A stretch of 64,000 bases of DNA, from positions 1 to 64,000 of the forward strand of contig NZ_AOLN01000018.1 of assembly GCF_000337815.1 (NCBI RefSeq), read 5' to 3'. Source of the DNA: Haloferax mucosum ATCC BAA-1512 (GTDB lineage: Archaea > Halobacteriota > Halobacteria > Halobacteriales > Haloferacaceae). Every line of letters starts with the position of its first letter. Position 1 is the first letter of the stretch. Under the pieces are notes generated by a model. It was not told the origin of the DNA. It did no database searches and saw only the letters and a program-made list of their open reading frames with translations. Made by a program: the position numbers and the translations under genes. Shown one piece after another: positions 15,333-25,058 of this stretch.

Positions 15333-17074
15333 TCGTCGGTCGCCGTCGGCGTTATCTCGTCGAAATACGTCTCGATGAGCTTTCGCTCCGCCGTTCGTAG
15401 GTGCTCGTGAAGCGTCGGCGGAGAGATATCGAGCGCGTCGGCGACTTCCTCGGCCGTGCTTCCTCGGGGCCACTCGAAGTATCCAGAGACGAGTGACGTT
15501 TCGAGGACGGTCTTTTGTCTGTCCGTCAACTTCGAATCGAGTTCTCGCCGGAATGAGTCGGCCGACTGAACCGCCCGCTCGACCTCTCGTTTTGCGACGA
15601 CGGAGACGCCGGGCGCGGCGTTCGTCACCGTCTCGACGATTGCGCCGTGGTCCGCGTCGGCCGCGACGTGAAGCGCTAACTTCCCGCTCCCGTCTGCGAG
15701 GTCTAACCGCTCGATGCTCGCACCGTGGTCGATTGCGGTCGTCAACACGGCTTCGTCGTCCGCTCGAAGCTCTAACACGGCTTCGTCGTCGCCGTCAGAG
15801 ACGAGTCGGGCGCGCGAAATCGCCGTGTATTCGACCGCGGCTTCGACCGCTTCGGACCCCGACGCGCCGTGGACGGTGACAAAGCAGGTCACGCCGTCGT
15901 CGAGACGAGTCACTCCGTCGAGCGAGAGCCTACAGCCGAGATTACCTGCGAGCGCCGCGATAGTGCTGGCGTCCCGAGAGAGCTGAAACTCCAGTTCGAC
16001 GACGCTGTCGCCGTTGAGCAAACGCTTGCTCTGTGCCGCGTTGATGCCGTTTCCGACCGTCGCGCCGAGGTCGGAAAACAGCGCGGCCGACTCGCCGTCG
16101 AATCGCCCCGATTCGTCGTAGACGACGAGCGCGCCGTACACCGTGTCGCGGTAGCCGATTGGCACACAGAGCGCGGCGGTATCGTCCGTATCGTCGCCTG
16201 CTCCGAACACCGCGGCCCGGTGCTCGTCGGAGATGGGGTCGAAGATGTAGCCGTCGCCGACGACGCCGTCCGTGTCGAACGCCTCGTCCACAACACTGGG
16301 GTCGATCGCGTCCGTGCCGACAGGGAGTTCCGACTCGGCGGTACATCGGAGCGTCCCGGCGGCGGTCCGTCTGAGAATGTACGCGCCCTTGTGTGCCGAT
16401 GCGACCGCGTCGCAGACGGTCTGTTCGATTTCGTCTCGGGTTCGGGCGTCGATAAGTGCCCGGTCGATGTCGCGGATAAGAGCGTTGACGCGATTGAGAC
16501 GGTCGAGTTGCGTCTCTCGGTTCTGAATCGCCGCTTCGTGTTCGGCACGGACCGCTTCGAGTCGCCCGCGAAGGTCATCGAGCGCTTCCGGCTCGCGGAG
16601 CTTCTCGACTTCCCGGGTTTCGAGGGCCGCCTCGGTCGATTCGAGGGCGAAATATTCGCGGACTTCGGAGTCGAATTCGGACCGAACGAGGAGTTCTTCG
16701 ACCGTCTCTTTGACCTCCGTCTTCGAGACGGGTTTGACGAGATAGGCGTCGAACGCCATATCCACGATGTCGGTGTCGGGTTCGACCGCGGTCATCATGG
16801 CGACGCGGCAGTCGAAGCCGCGGCCTCGAATCTCTTCGAGGACGTCGTCACCGGTGACGTTCGGCATCCGGCGGTCGAGCAAGACGACATCGACGTGCTC
16901 GTCGATTCGAGAGAGCGCCGCCTCGCCGCCGTAGGCCGTTTCGACGGTGAAACGCTCGCCGTCGAGCCAGTATTGACAAGTATCTGCGAGGTCTTCGTCG
17001 TCGTCAACGACGAGAACGACTTGCTCGGCGGCCCGCTGTCGAGGGCGTTCGTGCGCCGAGCGTTCTGAGACCAT
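15329..17074 (-). CDS. Receiver-GAF-Bat type transcriptional regulator (HTH-10)
   Basis: A 581-residue protein. Residues about 15-130 form a receiver domain with VVDDDE, phospho-Asp in DVVLLDRRMPN (about 63) and YLVKPVSKTEV; a HalX-like helical linker follows. Residues about 210-330 are a GAF sensor. The middle is a Bat-type beta region, and the C-terminus (about 525-575) is a bacterio-opsin-activator HTH (LTDRQKTVLETSLVSGYFEWPR, then TAEEVADALDISPPTLHEHLR). I chose Met at 17074; an earlier in-frame Met at 17119 adds 15 residues. It should control transcription in response to phosphorylation and a small-molecule or redox cue. Confidence 0.88.
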   Translation of the reverse strand: MVSERSAHERPRQRAAEQVVLVVDDDEDLADTCQYWLDGERFTVETAYGGEAALSRIDEHVDVVLLDRRMPNVTGDDVLEEIRGRGFDCRVAMMTAVEPDTDIVDMAFDAYLVKPVSKTEVKETVEELLVRSEFDSEVREYFALESTEAALETREVEKLREPEALDDLRGRLEAVRAEHEAAIQNRETQLDRLNRVNALIRDIDRALIDARTRDEIEQTVCDAVASAHKGAYILRRTAAGTLRCTAESELPVGTDAIDPSVVDEAFDTDGVVGDGYIFDPISDEHRAAVFGAGDDTDDTAALCVPIGYRDTVYGALVVYDESGRFDGESAALFSDLGATVGNGINAAQSKRLLNGDSVVELEFQLSRDASTIAALAGNLGCRLSLDGVTRLDDGVTCFVTVHGASGSEAVEAAVEYTAISRARLVSDGDDEAVLELRADDEAVLTTAIDHGASIERLDLADGSGKLALHVAADADHGAIVETVTNAAPGVSVVAKREVERAVQSADSFRRELDSKLTDRQKTVLETSLVSGYFEWPRGSTAEEVADALDISPPTLHEHLRTAERKLIETYFDEITPTATDD

Positions 17075-17178
17075 CGTATCGAACACACAGTCTCGTTGGA
17101 CAGTAATATATCTGCCCATCGTGGAAATGGAGTTTAGCCCTCGATACGCGCGATGGCCGCGGTCTCGGCGAAAAACGA

Positions 17179-19197
17179 CTATGCCTGCGGAAGCGTTACT
17201 ACGAACGTCGCACCGCTCGGTTCGTTGTCTTCGATGCGAATCTCCCCGCCGTAGCTCTCGACGATTTCGCGGACGAGAAACAGGCCGAACCCGTTGCCCG
17301 GATTCGATAAGTCCTCGATCCGCTTGTCAACAATTCGGTGTTTCTCCGCGTCCGGAATACCGGGACCGTTGTCGGAGACGCGAAGTTCGACGCCGTCGTC
17401 TCCAGATTCGGGGACGACTTCGACGGTCACCTCGGGGTCAGGTTTGTCGTTGTGTTGGACGGCGTTTTTCAGGAGGTGTTCGATGACCTCGTCCAGCAGG
17501 TCGTCGGCGACCACCGAGCGTTCCGGCAGTCCGTTGACCGTTATCGACACGTCGTGCGTGTCGGTTCTGAGCGTCTCGACCCCGTGTTCGACGGCTTCGT
17601 GAATCGGTCGCGGGCGGAACTCGTGGGACTCGCGTTCGACGATGACCTTCATGAACGTCCGCATCGTCCCCACGAGGTCCGTCATCTCTCGAACCCGGTT
17701 TTGTATCGTGTCGAGGTGCGTCTGGCCCGCGGGTTCGACGAAGTCCCCGACGATATCGGCGCGCGCGCCGACCACGTTGAGTCCGTTGAGAAGGTTGTGC
17801 CGGATGATTCGGTTCACGAACTCAAGTCGCTCTTGCTCGCGGCGAAGTTCGCGCTCTCGTTCCTTTCGCGTGGTGATGTCGTGGCCTTCGAGGACGAGAA
17901 GTGACACCTCGTCGTCAACGGAGACGGGCGTCACAGAGAAGTCGATAACCGCCGCTCGCTCCCCGGTTGTGCGGTCGATTTCGACCTCGTAGCGGACGAA
18001 ATCGCCGTCGCTTGCGCGGTCGAGGGCGTCCTTGAGGTCGGCCACCCGCGACTCGTCGCCGCTCCACCATGGCGTCTCCCACGCGAGCCGGCCGACGAGT
18101 TCGTCGCGGTCGGCGTCAACGAGGTCGAGCGCCGCATCGTTGACCTTGAGGACGGTCCCGTCGGGGTCGGCAAGCCCGATGTACTGGAAGGTACTGTTGA
18201 ACACCGCGTTCAACTGTTGCTCGCGGCGCTTTCGTTCCGTCATGTCGCGGGTTACCTTGGCGAATCCGGTGAGTTCGCCGTCGTCGTCGGTCAGGGCGGT
18301 GATGGCGACGGCGGCCCAAAACCGGGTGCCGTCGGCGCGGACGAGCCATCCTTCGTCTTCGACGCGGCCCTCGCGTCGCGCCCGTTCGAGGAGTCGGTCC
18401 GGACGGCCGTCCTCGCGGTCCGCGTCGGTGTAGAACTCCCGGATGTGCTCGCCGAGGATTTCGTCCGTCGAGTAGCCTTTGATGGCCGCGGCACCGCGAT
18501 TCCAACTTTCGACGCGTCCGTCCGTGTCGAGTCGGAAGAGTGCGTACTCTTCGATATCCTCGACGATGCGGGAGAATATCTCCTCGTGGCGTTCGAGTTC
18601 GCGCTCGCGCTCGCGGCGGACGTGCGTGTCGATGCCGTGTGCGACGGCGTGGCCGAGATTCGCAATCGGCTCGACCAACTCGGGTGTGAACGCCCCTTCG
18701 TGTTCGGCGTACATCGTGAGCACGCCGTAGCGAGTGTCGTCGTAGACCAGCGGCACCGACGCGGCAGAGCGGTAGCCACGTTCGAGCGCGGGGTCCCGAA
18801 ACGGTCCGAAATCGGAGTCGTCGCGGATGCTGTGTGTCGTCTGCACCGAGTTCGACCGAATCGACCGTCCGACGGGACCATTTCCGCCCGGGCGAGACGC
18901 CGCAACGGAGGCGTCAACCGCGTCCAGATAGCCGTCTTCGACGCCCGCCCACGTCCGCGGGGTCACGTCGTCGGTCTCGTCGTCAACGACGCCGACCCAC
19001 GCGAACCGGAGCCCGTCGGTTTGGACGAGTCGCTCGCACACCCGTCGCTCGATGTCCGCCCGGGCCGAGGCGTCAACGATCGTTTCGTTCACGTCTGCGA
19101 TGACCTCGTTGAAGCTTGCGAGGATACCGAGTCGCTCTCGAAGTTCCCGTTCGGTAGTCGGCGACGCATCGCCCGGCGGCTGTGACTTACCTGTCAT
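17179..19197 (-). CDS. GAF-PAS-PAS sensor histidine kinase
   Basis: A 672-residue soluble kinase; no membrane segment is visible. An N-terminal GAF domain (about 35-185) is followed by two PAS domains (about 205-320 and 325-435). The phosphoacceptor helix contains FVNRIIRHNLLNGLNVV (His near 466), the usual haloarchaeal H-box. The ATP-binding domain has HLLKNAVQHND (N-box, near 580), DNGPGIPD and FGLFLVREIVESYGGEI. It ends just before the receiver-Bat gene on the same strand, which makes that protein its likely partner. The signal is unknown. Confidence 0.92.
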   Translation of the reverse strand: MTGKSQPPGDASPTTERELRERLGILASFNEVIADVNETIVDASARADIERRVCERLVQTDGLRFAWVGVVDDETDDVTPRTWAGVEDGYLDAVDASVAASRPGGNGPVGRSIRSNSVQTTHSIRDDSDFGPFRDPALERGYRSAASVPLVYDDTRYGVLTMYAEHEGAFTPELVEPIANLGHAVAHGIDTHVRRERERELERHEEIFSRIVEDIEEYALFRLDTDGRVESWNRGAAAIKGYSTDEILGEHIREFYTDADREDGRPDRLLERARREGRVEDEGWLVRADGTRFWAAVAITALTDDDGELTGFAKVTRDMTERKRREQQLNAVFNSTFQYIGLADPDGTVLKVNDAALDLVDADRDELVGRLAWETPWWSGDESRVADLKDALDRASDGDFVRYEVEIDRTTGERAAVIDFSVTPVSVDDEVSLLVLEGHDITTRKERERELRREQERLEFVNRIIRHNLLNGLNVVGARADIVGDFVEPAGQTHLDTIQNRVREMTDLVGTMRTFMKVIVERESHEFRPRPIHEAVEHGVETLRTDTHDVSITVNGLPERSVVADDLLDEVIEHLLKNAVQHNDKPDPEVTVEVVPESGDDGVELRVSDNGPGIPDAEKHRIVDKRIEDLSNPGNGFGLFLVREIVESYGGEIRIEDNEPSGATFVVTLPQA

Positions 19198-19348
19198 GTT
19201 CGTCCCCCACCCCCTTCGAACTCCGTCCGTGGTTCATACTCCGACTCGACACCCCACGAACTTGTGCGTTTCCAGGATGGACGAGTTCGACCCTAATGGA
19301 ATAGGGACGCGAATTAGTAGCAACTGGTCCCTCGTCGTAGATGGCCAC

Positions 19349-19368
19349 AGTGACCTGCCCGGGTCACT
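19349..19368. repeat. Inverted repeat with 7-bp arms
   Basis: Arms AGTGACC (19349-19355) and GGTCACT (19362-19368) surround the 6-base loop TGCCCG. It could be an operator or a small hairpin upstream of either divergent gene. Confidence 0.5.
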
Positions 19369-19582
19369 CGTCGTGCCCGCACGTCCCGCTGGCGGATTCG
19401 ACAACCCTTCCCCCCCTCTTTCCCGCCTGGGGACGTGTCCCTGCCCAAACCCAACTCCCTTTCCGCGTACTCGACTGTTGAGCTGTCGGACTTTTGTCCA
19501 TGTTCTTCGACCGTACATTCATTTCTAGGCGGGGCAGATATAAGACAAAAAGTGGGTTCACCGCGCCATTTACGCTGGATAA

Positions 19583-19594
19583 GCACATATGTGC
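19583..19594. promoter_or_regulatory. Perfect 12-bp palindrome next to the UPF0058 start
   Basis: GCACATATGTGC is fully self-complementary and ends 5 bases before the ATG. A dimeric regulator could bind here, or it may overlap the transcription start; it could also be chance. Confidence 0.4.
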
Positions 19595-19599
19595 ACTAC

Positions 19600-19902
19600 A
19601 TGAAAAAGAACGAACTAATCCACCTGCACACACTGCTCGTGGAGCTCGCAACAGAGTATCTCGACGAGGAAATCGCCTCGCGCGACGACCTCGAATCGTA
19701 CTACCAACTCGAAATCGGTCCCGTAGCGCTCCGGTCTCGTCGCGCGGACCACGAACGCGCGGTCCGAACGCTCATGACTGCGCTCGCGGTGTGCGCCGCT
19801 CGTGACCTCGGCCGCGACTCCGCGGCGGTCCCCGGACAACACCTCCTTCGTTCCGACGACACGGCGACCGAAAGCACAGACCAGCGCGTTACGTCCCACT
19901 GA
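19600..19902 (+). CDS. UPF0058 family protein
   Basis: A 100-residue protein starting MKKNELIHLHTLLVEL, the recognisable N-terminus of archaeal UPF0058 proteins. It is helical with a conserved His (HLH) near the front and a Cys late (AVCAARDLG). The function is unknown; some databases call it metal-binding. The start is certain because the family begins exactly at MKKNEL. A TATA-like element (AGATATAAGA) lies about 60 bp upstream, giving a leader of roughly 30 nt that contains the GCACATATGTGC palindrome. Confidence 0.85.
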   Translation: MKKNELIHLHTLLVELATEYLDEEIASRDDLESYYQLEIGPVALRSRRADHERAVRTLMTALAVCAARDLGRDSAAVPGQHLLRSDDTATESTDQRVTSH

Positions 19903-19993
19903 GCCCTCCTCTCTGCAATCGCATCCCCCGAGAGCGACAGCCACGCCGTCGGCCGACGAGAGAACCTAAGACGACCCAGTGAGACGCCCCGAT

Positions 19994-21736
19994 ATGCGAC
20001 TCGAAGATTACTGGGGGGTCGGCCCGAAAACGTCGGCTCGGCTGGAGGCGGCGCTCGGTGCGGACGGCGCGGTCGCCGCCATCGAGTCTGCCGACGTGCG
20101 GGCGCTCGTTGACGCCGGCGTCACCCGCGGACGAGCGGTTCGAATTCTCAGGCGTGCCGACGGCAACGACGGTATCGACGTGCTCGCAACGCGCGACGCT
20201 CGAAACGTCTACGACGACCTGTTGTCGCTTGCGAGCGACTGCGCACTGACGGCGCATGCCGCGGACCGAATCCGCGTGTTGACGCCGCTTCCGACCGTGG
20301 AAGCGCGCCGCGCGCGACTCGACCGCGTCCGCGACGCCGCGGCCGCGTGGGACGCTCTCGACACCGACGCCCGCGAAGCCGTCGAAGCGGCGTTTCGCGC
20401 GTACGACGACGCGGGGGAGACGGAACGCGCCGCCGTTCGGGCCGCACTCGAACTCCGCGATGCGGGCCTCCGCGGTGAGACCTTCGACGCGCTCGACGAG
20501 GCCGACCCGGACGCGCTCCGCGACGCGCTGGGCGCACTCGGATACGTCGCCAACGACGGGTCGGTCGCCTCCGGCGCGGACGACCGCCTCGACCGCATGC
20601 GCGACCGTCTCGAAACCGTTCGGGACCTCGAATCGGGGTCGTTCGACGTCCTCGAAACCATCCAGTCGCGCGGCGTTCGGTCGCTCGACGACTTCCGGGC
20701 CGCGTTCGTCCAGTACGTCGCACAGGAGACCGACCTCTCGCGCGGCGAAGTCGAATCCACCGCCGCGGAAGACGCCAGAAACGCGACGGACTTCGTGAGC
20801 ACGTCGCTTCGGGCGCTCGTAGAAGAACTCGAAGCCGACGTGGCCGACCGCGAGGCGACCGTCGCCGAGGAACTCCGCGACCGCATTTGGGCCGCCCGCG
20901 ACGACGTTGACCTCGCGGTCGAGACGGTCGATGAGGTGGCGCTGTCGCTGTCGCTCGCGCGGTTCGCTCTCGAATACGACCTCACGAACCCTGCGATTTC
21001 CGAGACGGGACTGGCGGTCTGTGGTGCGCGCAACCTCTTTCTCGACGACCCGCAACCCGTCTCCTATGCCGTCGGCGACCACGACCTCTCGTGTGCGTCC
21101 GGACCTGTCCCGCCGTCGGGCGACCGCGTGTCGGTTCTCACGGGGGCCAACAGCGGCGGGAAGACGACGCTGTTGGAGACGCTCTCACAGGTCGCAGTTC
21201 TCGCGTCGATGGGGCTTCCGGTTCCGGCCGACGCGGCGCTCGTCGGCCGATTCGACTCGGTCGTCTTCCACCGACGACACGCGAGTTTCAACGCGGGCGT
21301 CCTGGAATCGACGCTGAAATCTATCGTCCCGCCGCTATCCGGTGATGGGCGGACGCTGATGCTCGTCGATGAGTTCGAGGCGATTACCGAACCCGGCCGC
21401 GCGGCGGACCTCCTCAACGGGTTGGTGAACCTCACCGTCGAGCGCGACGCGTTCGGCGTCTACGTCACGCACCTCGCGGACGAACTGAGTCCGTTGCCGC
21501 CGGAGGCGCGCATCGACGGTATCTTCGCGGAAGGACTCACGGACGAATTGGACCTCCGCGTCGATTACCAACCGCGGTTCGGAACTGTCGGCAAATCCAC
21601 GCCGGAGTTCATCGTCTCGCGGTTGGTGGCGAATGCCCGAGACCGCGCTGAACGCGCCGGGTTCGAGGCGCTGGCGGCGGCGGTGGGCGAAGAAGCGGTA
21701 CAAAAGACACTGTCCGACGCCGAGTTCGTCGGGTAG
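19994..21736 (+). CDS. MutS-family DNA-binding ATPase, divergent
   Basis: A 580-residue MutS-superfamily protein. Residues about 5-55 look like a helix-hairpin-helix (YWGVGPKTSARLEAALG). A long helical core follows, then the ATPase with a divergent Walker A GANSGGKTTL near 386 and Walker B LMLVDEFEAITEPGRAA near 456. It lacks the N-terminal mismatch-recognition domain of MutS1 and the C-terminal Smr nuclease of MutS2, so it resembles the haloarchaeal MutS5-type proteins whose role in mismatch repair is doubtful. ATG at 19994 was preferred over a GTG at 19979. It probably acts on recombination or branched DNA (inference). Confidence 0.88.
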   Translation: MRLEDYWGVGPKTSARLEAALGADGAVAAIESADVRALVDAGVTRGRAVRILRRADGNDGIDVLATRDARNVYDDLLSLASDCALTAHAADRIRVLTPLPTVEARRARLDRVRDAAAAWDALDTDAREAVEAAFRAYDDAGETERAAVRAALELRDAGLRGETFDALDEADPDALRDALGALGYVANDGSVASGADDRLDRMRDRLETVRDLESGSFDVLETIQSRGVRSLDDFRAAFVQYVAQETDLSRGEVESTAAEDARNATDFVSTSLRALVEELEADVADREATVAEELRDRIWAARDDVDLAVETVDEVALSLSLARFALEYDLTNPAISETGLAVCGARNLFLDDPQPVSYAVGDHDLSCASGPVPPSGDRVSVLTGANSGGKTTLLETLSQVAVLASMGLPVPADAALVGRFDSVVFHRRHASFNAGVLESTLKSIVPPLSGDGRTLMLVDEFEAITEPGRAADLLNGLVNLTVERDAFGVYVTHLADELSPLPPEARIDGIFAEGLTDELDLRVDYQPRFGTVGKSTPEFIVSRLVANARDRAERAGFEALAAAVGEEAVQKTLSDAEFVG

Positions 21737-21784
21737 GCTGGCGAGTCGCGCGTCTCGGGAGGCGCTATGGCGACCGCCCGGACA

Positions 21785-22006
21785 TCAACACATCTCGTCG
21801 AGTGAGACGAACGCGTCGATGTCGGCGGTCAACCACGCCTCCATCTGGTCGCAACAACTGTCACGGCGGGGGTAGACGGTGACCTTGTCGGGACTTCCTC
21901 GGTAGGTTACGACGACACTATGAAGATGGCAATCACCGGCGGTATCGACGCCGGGGCGGTCAACAGTCCCTGCAACCGAATCTTGAGAGGCGGGCACTTC
22001 GGACAT
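21785..22006 (-). CDS. Small conserved halobacterial protein (DUF7511-like)
   Basis: A 73-residue protein with the core VVVTYRGSPDKVTVYPRRDSCCDQMEAWL and DIDAFVSLDEM. This HSVVV-RG-PD-T-YP-...-AWL-AD-DAFV pattern is familiar from small unknown-function proteins of haloarchaea (DUF7511 by memory, not checked). It has two adjacent Cys (CC) that could bind a metal or form a disulfide. It is convergent with the MutS-like gene, ending about 50 bp away. No function can be assigned. Confidence 0.7.
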   Translation of the reverse strand: MSEVPASQDSVAGTVDRPGVDTAGDCHLHSVVVTYRGSPDKVTVYPRRDSCCDQMEAWLTADIDAFVSLDEMC

Positions 22007-22201
22007 TCGCCGTCACATATACAAACGCGACCGTGATTACATAACCTTCACTAAGTGTGGTACACATTGCCAATATCTGCAGGTACTAACACGTTCCACG
22101 TGGAGGGGGCGGGGTGAGATACATAGTCGGGGCGAGCGCTGTCGGGCGACTTCTGCCGCTGGAGGCGGCTTGAAGTGTTCGGCCGCGTCATCTGCGTGTC
22201 G

Positions 22202-22390
22202 ATGGTTGATCCCACGTCCGATTTAGAAGCTGACGTAGCCCCCGAAGACGCCCCAACCTGTGCGACGTGTGGCGAGACAATCGTCAATGCCGCGACCCAT
22301 CGGGCCGTCACGTGGATCGAAGACGAGACTGTCCGACACCGACACTTCTGCGACGACGACTGCCGAGACGCGTGGGACGACGAACGATAA
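22202..22390 (+). CDS. Small zinc-finger protein
   Basis: A 62-residue acidic protein with CATCGE near residue 19 and HFCDDDCRDAWD near the C-terminus: C-x2-C ... H/C-x3-C, a TRASH/MYM-like zinc-binding arrangement that fits a treble-clef fold. The start at 22202 was chosen because the upstream in-frame codons lack family features. Halobacterial proteins of this kind have no known function; the form suggests metal sensing or protein binding. Confidence 0.75.
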   Translation: MVDPTSDLEADVAPEDAPTCATCGETIVNAATHRAVTWIEDETVRHRHFCDDDCRDAWDDER

Positions 22391-22589
22391 GCGGAGGTCC
22401 TCGGCGCTGTGGGTGCGATTGGCTCTGTCAGGACTCTCCGTCTCTCAGTTGTGTCGGTGTTTCCGGTGTTGCCGTCGTACCATCGTTGTCGGCGTCGTCG
22501 GTGTTGTCACCGCCGTCGCCGAGTCGCAACTCCCTCGCGCTCGCTCACCACTCTCCCGCACTCGGTCGCCGCATCCCCGCGCCAAGTCG

Positions 22590-24944
22590 CTATTCGATGG
22601 TCGACCAGAACTGGTCGAGTCCGAACCCGAGCATATCGGGGCTGACCGGTCTGAACTCCTCGCATTCTTGTTCGGGTAGATAGTCGCGGACGCCGTTCCA
22701 AGAGTCACGCGCGTATCGAGCATCGACGAAGACGCGGACGCCGACCTCGTCGGTGCCGCGGATGACGCGCCCGATTGCTTGCCGCGCCTTGCGGACGGCA
22801 GGCACGGTGAGCGCAGTTTCGAATCCCGAGCCAAATTCTCTGTCGTACGCCGTCTTCACCGCGCGGGTCCGCGGCGACGACGTGTTGATGAGCGGGACGC
22901 CGCAGACGACGGCGGCCGAGAGTTTGTCTCCGCTGTAATCGACGCCCTCGGTGAGCGTCCCGCGGAGACTCGTGACGAGCACTTTCCCGTCGCCGCCGAA
23001 GAAATCGCGTTTGAGTTCCTCAGTCGCGCCGTCGTCGGAGGCTTCGTCCAGGAGTACGGGCTTGTCGGTTCGCGCTTCGAGCACGCCGGCCATCCACTCT
23101 GCTTCGGCGTAGTTCGGCATGCCGACGAGGACGTTTCCGGGCGACCGCTGGCACACTTCGGCCGCGGCGTCCGTGTACGCCAGTCGCGTCTCGTTTTCCT
23201 CGCCCGGCGGCCCGCGGTTGCTGTGTGTGAACTTCGGTACGTCCACGGCGAAACTCGCGCGGTTCGATTCGGGAAACCCGAGTCCGAAGGTCCGCTCGGC
23301 TATCGGTCGCCCGTCGTCAGCGAGGGCGTCGAGTCCGGTCACGCGCCGGAACACGTCTATCGGTTCGAGCGTCGCGCTCATCAGGACGCCGCCGCCGAAA
23401 TCGCCCAGTCGCTCGGCGATTGCTTCGCCGGGCACGCAGTTGTGGACCGAGAGCCGAGCGTTGTAGGCGCGTCGCCACGACTCGGGCGGTTCCATCTCGT
23501 CCCACGTCCGTTCGAGGTCGATTTCGCGGAAGTGCTTTTCGTGGTCGGCGTAGGCCCACGTCGAGAGCGCGCGACCCGCCGCGGGGGCCGCTCGGCGCTT
23601 GTCGTCTTCTTCGACCGAGTCGAGGATGCGAGCGACCGCCGAGCCGGTCGCCTCGGCGCGGACCCACGTCCACTCGTCGTAGCCGTTCTCGTCGGCCCAC
23701 TCGGTGAGCGCGTCCACGCCCGGCGATTCGGGGTCGCGGAGCGGTATCTCTTCGTCCGCGAGTTCGGTTAGGTCGGCGCGCCAACCGGTGTACTCGCTAT
23801 CGAGGTGTGCCGTCACGCGCCGGTCGAGTTCCTCGCGGAGGTCGCGGACGAAATCGCGCGTCTCTTTCAGTTCGCGCAGGGTTACGTCGGCTTCCTGTAA
23901 CTCACCGCGGACCAACTCGGCGTCGGCGGTCGATTTGCCCGCATCGTCGAACTCGACGGGTTGGATGACGCGCGTGAACTCACTTTCTGCGTCCCGGAGG
24001 GTTCGGTCGCCGACGCCGACAGAAACGAGGTCCCGGACTCGCGGTTCGAGCATGTGCGCCTCGTCGCAGATGACGAAGGTCGAATCGTCCACGAGCGCGC
24101 CGGTGAACGTGCCGACCGTCGTCGGGTCGAACGCGTGGTAGTAGTTACCGACGACGACCTCGACGTGGGGCAACAGCGCGCCCATCACGGAGTGCGGACA
24201 CGACCCCGCGCCCGCGGCGAGCGAGACGAGGTCGTCGGTGGTGATGAGGCCCTTGTCGTCGAACTCGAAGGGGACGGCTTCGATCGGGTCGCCGTCGTCG
24301 GGAAGGTCCGCGAGGAAGTTCGCGTAAAATGGGCAGTACTCAACGTTCTCGTACTCGGGCATCGATTTCGGATACGGCGTCGGTTCGCCCGCTGTTTCGA
24401 GATAGGAGGGACCGGCCGTCGCCGACCCGGTGTTGAGGAGACCGGTCTGTTGTTCTCTCGCGTCCTTGGCGAGCGCCTCTGCACTCGTTCGCCCGCCGTC
24501 GCCGACGAGACCGCGAGTTCGGTCGCGGAGCGCTTCACAGCGGTCGTAGACGGTCGAATCGTCGATACCGCCACAGCGCTGTCTGCTGTAGGGACAGACG
24601 TCGGCCTTGCCAACGAGTGTGAGTCCGGAGACGGGGTTCCACTCGTTGGGGAGGTTTTCGTTGATAGTGCGGAGGTCGGCCTCGAACTGCCGGAGTTGCT
24701 GTTTGACGCTCGTGAGGACGAAGACGCGTTCGTAGTCGGAGTCGGGGTCGCGCACGAGGTCGATACCGGCGGTGAGCGCTAACATCGTCTTGCCGGTCCC
24801 GCACGCGCCTTCGACGACGGCAAACCCGTTGTTTCGAGCGGTCGCTATCGCGGTTTCGATTCCATCGGCTTGCTCCGGATACGCCTCCGGGTGGCCGAAC
24901 ACCTCCTGCCAGGTCACGCTCTCAGGTCCAGTTGCGACGGCCAT
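22590..24944 (-). CDS. ATP-dependent DNA helicase of the XPD/DinG (Rad3) type
   Basis: A 784-residue superfamily-2 helicase. Walker A GACGTGKTML is near residue 50, the DEAH box reads CDEAHMLE near 295, and the C-terminal motor has RKARQAIGRVIRGTDEVG (motif VI). Cysteines at DVCPYSRQRC, DRCEALRDRT and EYCPFYANF, between motifs Ia and II, match the 4Fe-4S cluster of XPD/DinG helicases. It unwinds DNA 5' to 3', probably in repair. It is a single gene. The 200 bp behind its 3' end (22391-22589) contain no gene. Confidence 0.92.
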   Translation of the reverse strand: MAVATGPESVTWQEVFGHPEAYPEQADGIETAIATARNNGFAVVEGACGTGKTMLALTAGIDLVRDPDSDYERVFVLTSVKQQLRQFEADLRTINENLPNEWNPVSGLTLVGKADVCPYSRQRCGGIDDSTVYDRCEALRDRTRGLVGDGGRTSAEALAKDAREQQTGLLNTGSATAGPSYLETAGEPTPYPKSMPEYENVEYCPFYANFLADLPDDGDPIEAVPFEFDDKGLITTDDLVSLAAGAGSCPHSVMGALLPHVEVVVGNYYHAFDPTTVGTFTGALVDDSTFVICDEAHMLEPRVRDLVSVGVGDRTLRDAESEFTRVIQPVEFDDAGKSTADAELVRGELQEADVTLRELKETRDFVRDLREELDRRVTAHLDSEYTGWRADLTELADEEIPLRDPESPGVDALTEWADENGYDEWTWVRAEATGSAVARILDSVEEDDKRRAAPAAGRALSTWAYADHEKHFREIDLERTWDEMEPPESWRRAYNARLSVHNCVPGEAIAERLGDFGGGVLMSATLEPIDVFRRVTGLDALADDGRPIAERTFGLGFPESNRASFAVDVPKFTHSNRGPPGEENETRLAYTDAAAEVCQRSPGNVLVGMPNYAEAEWMAGVLEARTDKPVLLDEASDDGATEELKRDFFGGDGKVLVTSLRGTLTEGVDYSGDKLSAAVVCGVPLINTSSPRTRAVKTAYDREFGSGFETALTVPAVRKARQAIGRVIRGTDEVGVRVFVDARYARDSWNGVRDYLPEQECEEFRPVSPDMLGFGLDQFWSTIE

Positions 24945-25058
24945 AGGGGTGTCGGTGATGGCCGCGGATTCGTACTTGAAGTTTCGTTCGAGGTGAAGTT
25001 TCGTCCGAGGAAACGTCGAGTGTGCGAACGGCGCGTCGAGAGTGCCGTGTACCGACTG

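Larger units (their letters stand above)
19198..19599. other. Intergenic region with inverted repeats and the UPF0058 promoter
   Basis: No protein gene is convincing here. It holds an inverted repeat (19349-19368), a pyrimidine-rich tract (about 19404-19424), a TATA-like element around 19537-19544 and a perfect 12-bp palindrome at 19583-19594. Divergent promoters for the histidine kinase and UPF0058 genes must lie in it. Confidence 0.55.
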
